Positions 1 to 5,404 of a DNA stretch of 17,902 nucleotides are shown here, one piece after another. Position 1 is the stretch's first letter. Every line of letters starts with the position of its first letter. Both the position numbers and the translations under genes were made by a program. Source of the DNA: COE1 sp964445375 (lineage in GTDB: Bacteria > Bacillota > Clostridia > Lachnospirales > Lachnospiraceae); assembly GCA_964445375.1 (NCBI GenBank), contig CAYUKO010000080.1:1-17902 (forward strand), read 5' to 3'. The notes under the pieces were generated by a model. That model was not told the DNA's origin and made no database searches. It was given only the letters and a program-made list of their open reading frames with translations.

Positions 1-714
1 ATGATCCACTTCCTTTGTCTTAACCACACAGCCAAGGCATGCACCTACACCGCACGCCATACGCTCCTCTAAGGAGATATAAGCTGTTATGTTCTGCTCC
101 TCAGCATATTTCTTGATGGCACGAAGCATCGGCATCGGTCCGCATGCAAGAATCACATCAGCCTGCAATGCATTCTCTGCAATGGCATTCATTACATTAC
201 CCTTGGTTCCCGCGCTTCCGTCCTCAGTTGCAACGTAAACATTTCCGTACTGTTCCAAATCATGCTTTAAAAAGAGGTCATTATTACGGTATCCGACAAT
301 GATATCTGTGCTTGCTGTCTTTCCAAAAAGCTGCTTTGCTGTCTCAAGCATAGGAGGAATTCCGATTCCGCCGCCCATAAGGAATACTCGTTTTCCGGCT
401 ACTTCATCAATTGGGAAGCCATTTCCCAAGGTTCCTAAGATATCAACGTTATTTCCTGCGCGGTAAGCTGAAAATTCCGTAGTTCCCTTACCAACCACAC
501 GATATACAATACGAAGTCTCTTATTTTCCTTATCTGCCTCGCAGATACTGATTGGTCTTGGAAGCAGTGCAGACTTGTCCTGTGTATAAACACTGATAAA
601 CTGTCCCGGCTTAGCCTGATCTGCAAGACCTGTTTCAATCCACATATCATAGATTCCTTCTGCAAGCTGTTCCTGTTTGTATACAACCGCAGTTTCTTTT
701 CTCTTCTGACTCAC
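1..714 (-). CDS. pyrK: Dihydroorotate dehydrogenase B, electron-transfer subunit PyrK (3' end cut by window edge)
   Basis: PyrK is the FAD and [2Fe-2S] subunit that passes electrons from dihydroorotate, oxidised by PyrD, to NAD+ in UMP synthesis in the cytoplasm. The 238 visible residues start at a GTG (712-714) chosen because a perfect AGGAGG lies at 721-726, six bases upstream. Visible motifs are RPISI (about 53-57, FAD-binding RPxS), GGGIGIPPM (114-122) and CGPMPM (191-196) of the NAD-binding lobe, and C221, C226 and C229 of the CGxGxCxxC iron-sulfur loop. The fourth cysteine and roughly the last 15-25 residues lie beyond position 1. PyrD would be expected next, outside the window. The upstream neighbour is a sugar-uptake locus rather than another pyrimidine gene, while pyrC lies about 7 kb upstream in the same direction. 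The family assignment is secure. Confidence 0.96.
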   Translation of the reverse strand, partial: MSQKRKETAVVYKQEQLAEGIYDMWIETGLADQAKPGQFISVYTQDKSALLPRPISICEADKENKRLRIVYRVVGKGTTEFSAYRAGNNVDILGTLGNGFPIDEVAGKRVFLMGGGIGIPPMLETAKQLFGKTASTDIIVGYRNNDLFLKHDLEQYGNVYVATEDGSAGTKGNVMNAIAENALQADVILACGPMPMLRAIKKYAEEQNITAYISLEERMACGVGACLGCVVKTKEVDH

Positions 715-731
715 GATATTCCTCCTAAAAC

Positions 732-762
732 TTTTATTTGATAGGAATTCTAACAAATAAAA
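732..762 (-). promoter_or_regulatory. Hairpin in the pyrK leader, next to its ribosome binding site
   Basis: A perfect 9-bp inverted repeat pairs 732-740 with 754-762. Inside it TAG (742-744) can pair with CTA (750-752) across one mismatch. It ends five bases upstream of the AGGAGG of pyrK and abuts the 763-820 hairpin with no gap. The stem is almost all A-T, so it is weak. It could influence access to the ribosome binding site. The function is inferred. Confidence 0.4.
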
Positions 763-820
763 AACTGTACCTATATTTCCTATCTACAATCTTAGCATAC
801 AGGAAAAAACATGTACAGTT
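763..820 (-). terminator. Terminator- or attenuator-like hairpin between the esterase gene and pyrK
   Basis: On the minus strand AACTGTAC (820-813) pairs perfectly with GTACAGTT (770-763). An internal loop follows, then a second stem TTTCCT/AGGAAA and a loop of about 19 bases. The outer stem runs straight into a T run (TTTTTTATTTG). This is the expected layout for a rho-independent terminator of the sugar operon, or an attenuator ahead of pyrK. The stem is interrupted, so termination is probably partial. Confidence 0.5.
789..817 (-). promoter_or_regulatory. Weak sigma-A-like promoter candidate for pyrK
   Basis: On the minus strand TGTACA (817-812) and TAAGAT (794-789) are separated by 17 bases, each matching four of six consensus positions. 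It overlaps the terminator-like hairpin. It would let pyrK be transcribed even if the upstream sugar operon terminates here. This is a weak match and I hold it loosely. Confidence 0.22.
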
Positions 821-840
821 TCTTTCTTAGATTTTCTTTC

Positions 841-1539
841 TTATTCTGATTCCATAATGTTATCAATAAGCAGATCCTTATAATGACCTCCCAGTTCTTT
901 CAGACCTCTTGCAATCAGGCCTGCGTACATCACAGCACCGTCATAGCGAAGATGTGTATTGTCTGCCTTTCCTTCCGGATAATTCTTGTATTCTCCTTCT
1001 TCAAAATACATGTACCATTTTCTGCTTGCCGGCTCGCCTGCCTTCTTAAGCTCACTGCGGCTCATACTGTAAAGATCTACCAAAGGGACATTACATTTCT
1101 CTGCTGTCTGCTTCATGGCTGCCACATAATCGGAATGCGCTCCTATTCCCAGATGTTTTTCATCCAGAAAACATCTGCGTTCCAATGGTGTAATCAATAC
1201 GGGATAAGCGCCATGCCTACGTGCCACATTGATATAGATTTCCAAATTTTCCATATAGGTGGAAAATGGCTCTGTGTATCTGGCAGGATCTTCCTGTTTT
1301 TCATCGTTATGCCCGAACTGGATAAACAGATAATCTCCTGCACCAATTTCTTCCTCAATTTTCTGCAATCTTCCTTCATCCAGAAAACTCTTTGTGCTTC
1401 TGCCATTCTTGGCATGATTCACCACCGTAATACCGTCCTTTATATATAAGGGAAAAACCTGTCCAATCCCTGTCTGTGGATATGTAGTAATATTATTTGT
1501 CTGAACTGTGGAATCCGCCGCCCAAAATATCCTATTCAT
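841..1539 (-). CDS. SGNH/GDSL hydrolase, rhamnogalacturonan acetylesterase-like (CE12 type)
   Basis: This 232-residue serine esterase probably removes acetyl groups from imported pectic (rhamnogalacturonan) oligosaccharides. SGNH blocks are visible: block I AADSTV with nucleophile Ser10 (Ala where GDS usually has Gly), block II NGRST with Gly46, block III FGHND with Asn78, and block V DNTH with Asp193 and His196. FGHNDEKQ followed by a late DNTH resembles the YesT/RhgT group, and the length fits that group. There is no signal peptide, so action should be cytoplasmic, after transport. The ATG at 1539 is preferred because GAGGGG (1549-1554) lies nine bases upstream; an in-frame GTG at 1548 abuts that site and is too close. 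It is the last gene of the transporter operon, 60 bases after the second permease. The exact substrate is inferred from context. Confidence 0.85.
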   Translation of the reverse strand: MNRIFWAADSTVQTNNITTYPQTGIGQVFPLYIKDGITVVNHAKNGRSTKSFLDEGRLQKIEEEIGAGDYLFIQFGHNDEKQEDPARYTEPFSTYMENLEIYINVARRHGAYPVLITPLERRCFLDEKHLGIGAHSDYVAAMKQTAEKCNVPLVDLYSMSRSELKKAGEPASRKWYMYFEEGEYKNYPEGKADNTHLRYDGAVMYAGLIARGLKELGGHYKDLLIDNIMESE

Positions 1540-1567
1540 GCGATACACCCCCTCTTTTATACAGCAA

Positions 1568-1585
1568 GGGAAACCGAAGTTTCCC
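1568..1585 (-). promoter_or_regulatory. Small hairpin with a UUCG loop between permease and esterase genes
   Basis: On the minus strand GGGAAAC, TTCG, GTTTCCC form a perfect 7-bp stem closed by the very stable C(UUCG)G tetraloop. No T run follows, so it is more likely an mRNA-stabilising or processing element, or a mild attenuator, than a full terminator. It lies 14 bases upstream of the esterase ribosome binding site. Confidence 0.5.
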
Positions 1586-1599
1586 CTGTTTGTTATCTG

Positions 1600-2466
1600 T
1601 TATTCTTTTACTGCTCCGATATTAACACCCTTTACAAAGTATTTCTGTAAGAAAGGATATAAAATCATAAACGGAAGAATTGCGGATACGATTCCTGCGT
1701 TAAATAAGGTATTCTGTGATACTGCATAAGCTGTTGTAGGTGTATCACCATCCATAATCATGTTTCTTAACTTATACTGGAAGTTAACCTGATCCGGATC
1801 CGTAATGTAAATCTTAACGGTTGTATAATCATTCCATACGGTAACAGCAAACATCAGACCAATGGATGCAAGCGCTGCTTTGGAAAGCGGAAGTACGATC
1901 TTGAAAAAGATTCCCATTGGTGAACATCCGTCAATCTTTGCTGCTTCGTAAAGAGATGATGGAATACCTTCAAAGAAGTTTCTCATCAATACCAGGTTAT
2001 ATACGTTCATACCATGCTTGATCACAAGAAGCCACATGTTATTTACAAGTCCTAACTGCTTCATAACAAGATATTCAGGAATCATACCGCCTGAGAAAAT
2101 CATGGTAAACAATAAGAAATATGCAAAGAAACCACGTCCAGGCATTTCAAACTGAACCAATACATAACCACCAAGGGTTGATAATACAAGACCAAGCAGT
2201 GTACCAAGTAACGTGGTAACAACGGAGTTAACAAATGGTCTATATAGTGCTTCTGTTTCAATAATAGTCTTATATCCATCTAAGGTGAAGTTGCTTGGCC
2301 ATAACTGGAACTGATATACACCTACCGCATTTAAGGAGTCAACAATTACCTTCCAGATAGGAACCAGAACGATTAAGCCAATGATGATAAATACAATATA
2401 ATTTACAACATCGAAAACATGAATCTTCGTTTTCGGTTTTTTATAAACTAATTTTTCTTCTGCCAT
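1600..2466 (-). CDS. CUT1 sugar ABC transporter permease, LplC/YtcP type
   Basis: This is the second membrane subunit of a carbohydrate importer of the CUT1 class, 288 residues with about six hydrophobic segments, the first near residues 22-42. The cytoplasmic EAA loop that docks the ATPase is clear at about 173-193 (YEAAKIDG then a conserved LP). The C-terminus ends in GVNIGAVKE, as is typical of LplC/YtcP proteins. The ATG at 2466 is preceded by AGGAGG at good spacing. The upstream permease ends 11 bases away, so the two are translated together. Length and pairing match the B. subtilis YteP-YtcP and LplB-LplC pairs that import pectin-derived oligosaccharides. No ATPase gene is linked; such systems usually share an MsmX/MsmK-type ATPase encoded elsewhere. 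Confidence 0.93.
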   Translation of the reverse strand: MAEEKLVYKKPKTKIHVFDVVNYIVFIIIGLIVLVPIWKVIVDSLNAVGVYQFQLWPSNFTLDGYKTIIETEALYRPFVNSVVTTLLGTLLGLVLSTLGGYVLVQFEMPGRGFFAYFLLFTMIFSGGMIPEYLVMKQLGLVNNMWLLVIKHGMNVYNLVLMRNFFEGIPSSLYEAAKIDGCSPMGIFFKIVLPLSKAALASIGLMFAVTVWNDYTTVKIYITDPDQVNFQYKLRNMIMDGDTPTTAYAVSQNTLFNAGIVSAILPFMILYPFLQKYFVKGVNIGAVKE

Positions 2467-2477
2467 GTTCGCACCTC

Positions 2478-3443
2478 CTATATAATACCGCGGCCGCGAG
2501 TCTTCTTACTTAGCCAGTTACATACAAGAACAAGGAAGCAGCCTACCAAAGACTTAAACAAACCAACCGCTGTTGAGTAACCATAGTTCGGTAACGCAAT
2601 CGCAAATGTCTGTCGATAGATGTATGTTGAAATAACATCAGATACATCATATACGGCATTGTTATAAAGTACGAATACAGATTCAAACATGTTCATAACC
2701 TTGGCAAGGTTAAGAATCAATACAGTAATAATTGTATTTCCAAGAGCAGGTAAGGTTACGAAACGAATCTTCTGCATACGTGTCGCACCATCAATATCTG
2801 CTGCTTCATACAATTCAGGATTAATACCGGAAAGTGTTGCCAGGAAGATAATCGTTCCCCAACCTGTTTCCTTCCAGATATTAATAAAATAGAAAATCGG
2901 ACGCCACCAAGTTGAATTAGCCAGGAAATAGATATTCTTATCCGCTTCTCCAAGAATTCCCCAATCTCTTAAAAGACCATTTACCATACCGGTACTGGAT
3001 GGAGAAAGGAACAAACTGAAGATGGATGCTACAACTGCCCATGACATGAAGTGTGGCAAATATATAACAGTCTGCAATGTTTTCTTTGCAAATAGATTTT
3101 TCATTTCATTTAAGAAGATTGATACAATGACTGCGGATACATTTGTAATAATCAACTTAATAATACTTAATTCTAATGTATTTTTAAACGCTGTCCAGAA
3201 TGCCGGTGTAGAAAACATTTTCTGAAAATGCTTTAAGCCTACAAAAGCAGGTTCACCAACAGGCTTATAATCATAAAACGCATATCTGACACCTAGCATT
3301 GGCCAATAATGCATAATAATCAAAAATATAAAAACGGGGAGGAACATGAGATAGTATCCTCTATTGTTCCAGATACGGAGTTTCAGCGGTTTCTGACGAA
3401 CTTCTACGCCGCCAGATGTCATAACTACGTTTTTCTTACTCAT
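2478..3443 (-). CDS. CUT1 sugar ABC transporter permease, LplB/YteP type
   Basis: This is the first membrane subunit of the importer, 321 residues, with a cytoplasmic N-terminus (about 1-28), a first membrane span near 29-47 and several more to the end. The EAA loop is at about 212-232 (YEAADIDGATRMQK then TLP). The length equals the usual YteP/LplB size. The ATG at 3443 has a purine-rich site (AAGGAAGAG) upstream. It lies between the binding-protein gene and the LplC-like permease and forms the hetero-dimeric channel with the latter. A pair of hairpins at 3491-3546 separates it from the binding-protein gene, which suggests lower permease than binding-protein output. The substrate is inferred from the downstream esterase. 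Confidence 0.93.
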   Translation of the reverse strand: MSKKNVVMTSGGVEVRQKPLKLRIWNNRGYYLMFLPVFIFLIIMHYWPMLGVRYAFYDYKPVGEPAFVGLKHFQKMFSTPAFWTAFKNTLELSIIKLIITNVSAVIVSIFLNEMKNLFAKKTLQTVIYLPHFMSWAVVASIFSLFLSPSSTGMVNGLLRDWGILGEADKNIYFLANSTWWRPIFYFINIWKETGWGTIIFLATLSGINPELYEAADIDGATRMQKIRFVTLPALGNTIITVLILNLAKVMNMFESVFVLYNNAVYDVSDVISTYIYRQTFAIALPNYGYSTAVGLFKSLVGCFLVLVCNWLSKKTRGRGII

Positions 3444-3490
3444 ACCGTTCTCTTCCTTTCCTATTTCCTCAAAACCACTTTTTCTTATCT

Positions 3491-3507
3491 GGCCGGATAG
3501 AACGGCC
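3491..3507 (-). promoter_or_regulatory. Minor hairpin upstream of the LplB-like permease gene
   Basis: GGCCG (3491-3495) pairs with CGGCC (3503-3507) around a 7-base loop. It is GC-rich in otherwise AT-rich surroundings and has no T run on the minus-strand side. It lies just downstream, in transcript terms, of the larger hairpin at 3521-3546. Confidence 0.4.
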
Positions 3508-3520
3508 CTTTTACAAACAA

Positions 3521-3546
3521 CTGTCCTGTCCTTATGGACAGGACAG
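3521..3546 (-). terminator. Leaky terminator or mRNA-stabilising hairpin after the binding-protein gene
   Basis: A perfect 11-bp inverted repeat (3521-3531 with 3536-3546) has a 4-base loop. Each arm contains GTCC twice. On the minus strand it is followed by TTGTTTGT, a weak U tract. Such hairpins between a binding-protein gene and its permeases usually give more binding protein than permease by partial termination or by protecting the upstream mRNA. Confidence 0.65.
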
Positions 3547-3591
3547 CCTTTACAAGAATGCCCTTAGGCAATATTATCTTTTTCTAAAGAA

Positions 3592-5145
3592 TTACTGATT
3601 TAACTCAGTTAAACACTTGTCAATAATGCTTCCTACTGTATCTACGTATGTCTGCATAGCTGCATCTACGTCACCACCGTTAACTACTACTTCTGTGATT
3701 ACTGCAAGCTTTGCATCATAGATAGTACCTGTTTCATTTGTATATGTTTCAGATACTGGAGAAACAGGAGCATCTACACAGTTCTCTGTGAAGAACTTAT
3801 TTCCTTCTGCTGCTAAGCTTGAGGTATCAGAGAATCCATTATCCAGGGAACATACAACTAATGCCGGGTCTAAGTGATTCTTCTTCCATACAGAGTTAGG
3901 ATCGTTAGGAGACTGCTTTAAGTGGAATTCACCTTCTGCATACTCATATGTCTTTTCCTTATCTGTACCGGCATTGATGGTAAATGTTTCAGCCTTGGTA
4001 GACCAGTGAACATCTTCTGCACCATATGTCCAAAGTGTCTGAACCGTACCGCCATCCATCATAGTTTCGATAAATGCATCAAAGATTGCCTGCTCACGAG
4101 CGTTATCGCCATCACCATCATCGATGATACACCAAACTGGAGCTTCTCTGTTAAGGTAAGCACCAACTTCAGCGATAGGAGCTAACTGAACGAGTTCTTC
4201 ATTTACTTCGTTCTTGATTAAATTATCTGTAAGTGTCTGATACCAGGAACCTGCCCAGTATGTGAATACACCGGAAGAACCTGCCTGATCATTAGAGAAC
4301 CATTTCTCACGAGCAATCTTAGTAGAAGCGGTAAGAGTTTCCGGATCGATAGCGCCATCTACATATGCCTGCTGTAATCTTAACAAAGCAGCCTTTGTCG
4401 CATCTGTCTGGAATCCGTCAATCCATGTTCCGTTCTCATCCTGTACAAGTGCCGGATAAGCATCCTGCCAGAATTCTGGTAAATAGTTAACATATGGAGC
4501 TTCATTTCCTACAAAACCTGCAGCTACAACACCATATGTATCATCCTTTCCGTTACCGTCTGGATCTTCGTTATGGAACTTTAATAACATATTATAGTAA
4601 TCATCATATGTCTTAATATCATCTGCACTAAGACCTACTGCATCTAACCAGGCTTTCTTAACATAAGTAACACATCCATTACCATAGGTAGGAGCAAATC
4701 CGTAAAGCTTTCCATCTCTCTTTAAGCTTTCATTGATTGCCGGAAGTGTCAAATGTGACTGGAAGTCCGCATTTTCATATGCCTCTGTCATATCCCATAG
4801 GAGTCCTGTTGGCGCATACTGCGCATACATATCAGCACTCATGATAATAACGTCTGGATAATCCCCACCTGCAAATAAACGACCAACGGCATCCACATAT
4901 CCTGAGTGATCTAACTGCTGAATCTTTAAGTCAATCGCATGACCGATTTTTTCTCCAACAGCCGATTCCCACTGTGCTTCAAAATCAGCCTGACCATTAT
5001 CTACGGTTGCAGTTAAAGTACCGTTGACAACCATTTTTAATTCTGTTAAATCAGAAGCACCTGAACCAGATGAATCTGAGCCACATGCAGCTAAGGAAGC
5101 TACCATAGCTGATGTTAAAAGTAAAGATAATGCCTTCTTCTTCAT
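3592..5145 (-). CDS. Sugar ABC transporter substrate-binding lipoprotein, LplA/YtcQ type
   Basis: This extracytoplasmic solute-binding lipoprotein has 517 residues. The signal peptide MKKKALSLLLTSAMVASLAAC ends in lipobox LAAC, so Cys21 should be lipid-modified, followed by a Ser/Gly-rich linker (about 22-33). The body (about 34-517) has the layout of long family-1 sugar binders of the LplA/YtcQ group, with GDYPDVIIMS near the N-terminal lobe and a late EYAEGEFHLKQ segment. The ATG at 5145 has GGGAGG at good spacing. It is the first gene of the operon and is followed by a hairpin and two permeases. Divergent to it is an AraC regulator, separated by 259 bases with operator-like palindromes. 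The likely ligand is a pectic oligosaccharide, inferred from the esterase in the same operon and not from the binding site. Confidence 0.92.
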   Translation of the reverse strand: MKKKALSLLLTSAMVASLAACGSDSSGSGASDLTELKMVVNGTLTATVDNGQADFEAQWESAVGEKIGHAIDLKIQQLDHSGYVDAVGRLFAGGDYPDVIIMSADMYAQYAPTGLLWDMTEAYENADFQSHLTLPAINESLKRDGKLYGFAPTYGNGCVTYVKKAWLDAVGLSADDIKTYDDYYNMLLKFHNEDPDGNGKDDTYGVVAAGFVGNEAPYVNYLPEFWQDAYPALVQDENGTWIDGFQTDATKAALLRLQQAYVDGAIDPETLTASTKIAREKWFSNDQAGSSGVFTYWAGSWYQTLTDNLIKNEVNEELVQLAPIAEVGAYLNREAPVWCIIDDGDGDNAREQAIFDAFIETMMDGGTVQTLWTYGAEDVHWSTKAETFTINAGTDKEKTYEYAEGEFHLKQSPNDPNSVWKKNHLDPALVVCSLDNGFSDTSSLAAEGNKFFTENCVDAPVSPVSETYTNETGTIYDAKLAVITEVVVNGGDVDAAMQTYVDTVGSIIDKCLTELNQ

Positions 5146-5188
5146 TTCTTACTTCCTCCCTAATATATAAAATATTGTCAGTTGTGAC

Positions 5189-5200
5189 GTAAGTGCTTTC
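5189..5200. promoter_or_regulatory. Operator-like palindrome 1 (GTAAGTGCTTTC)
   Basis: This near-perfect palindrome is one mismatch away from GTAAGTGCTTAC. It lies 44 bases upstream of the binding-protein start codon and just downstream of the candidate minus-strand promoter. Its inverted partner is at 5315-5326; the shared core including flanks is GTAAGTGCTTnCGC. It resembles LacI/CcpA (cre) sites but lacks the central CG. The cognate regulator is unknown. Confidence 0.45.
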
Positions 5201-5214
5201 GCCTGTCTGGATTC

Positions 5215-5244
5215 AACATAACATCTTTGAGCATCTAGCCGCAA
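5215..5244 (-). promoter_or_regulatory. Candidate promoter of the sugar transporter operon
   Basis: On the minus strand TTGCGG (5244-5239) and TATGTT (5220-5215) are 18 bases apart. The -10 is preceded by TG at the extended -10 position (TGTTATGTT). Transcription would begin near 5208, placing palindrome 1 at about +8 to +19, where a repressor would block it. The -35 match is weak. Confidence 0.38.
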
Positions 5245-5260
5245 GCGACAATTTTTGCGG
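5239..5260. promoter_or_regulatory. Inverted repeat CCGCAA-N10-TTGCGG over the candidate -35
   Basis: CCGCAA (5239-5244) and TTGCGG (5255-5260) form a perfect 6-bp inverted repeat with a 10-base spacer. The left arm coincides with the candidate -35 of the transporter promoter. It could be a regulator site or a short hairpin. Only its position supports a function. Confidence 0.3.
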
Positions 5261-5314
5261 TAAGGTACATAATTTGATTACAATTCCTGGAAATGCCCAT
5301 TTCTCAAGGTTTGC

Positions 5315-5326
5315 GTAAGCACTTAC
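5315..5326. promoter_or_regulatory. Operator-like palindrome 2 (GTAAGCACTTAC)
   Basis: Apart from its two central bases this is a perfect palindrome, and its reverse complement matches palindrome 1 at 11 of 12 positions. It ends four bases upstream of the -35 of the regulator promoter. The two sites are exactly 126 bp apart, close to 12 turns of B-DNA, so they lie on the same face and could be bridged by one regulator. Confidence 0.45.
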
Positions 5327-5329
5327 ATG

Positions 5330-5358
5330 TTGTTTTTTTTATGTAAAACTGATACAAT
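5330..5358 (+). promoter_or_regulatory. Sigma-A promoter of the AraC-type regulator gene
   Basis: TTGTTT (5330-5335) and TACAAT (5353-5358) are separated by the ideal 17 bases. The -10 differs from consensus at one position. The start codon is 46 bases downstream of the -10, with AGGAG at 5391-5395. Confidence 0.6.
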
Positions 5359-5404
5359 ATTGTTGATAATAATGATAATTCATCAGAAATAGGAGTACAC
5401 TTTG

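Noticed and set aside
732..820. Riboswitch or PyrR attenuator
   Set aside because: No known aptamer core or PyrR binding-loop sequence is visible; only generic hairpins can be supported.
883..1449. 188-codon open frame on the plus strand
   Set aside because: It is fully antisense to the esterase gene, whose SGNH motifs are intact, and its translation is Cys- and Phe-rich with no domain.
1540..1548. Upstream GTG start for the esterase
   Set aside because: It directly abuts the GAGGGG ribosome site, leaving no spacing; the ATG at 1539 has nine bases.
5189..5326. Classical catabolite-response (cre) elements
   Set aside because: Both palindromes lack the central CG and one or more flanking positions of the cre consensus, so I list them as operator-like only.
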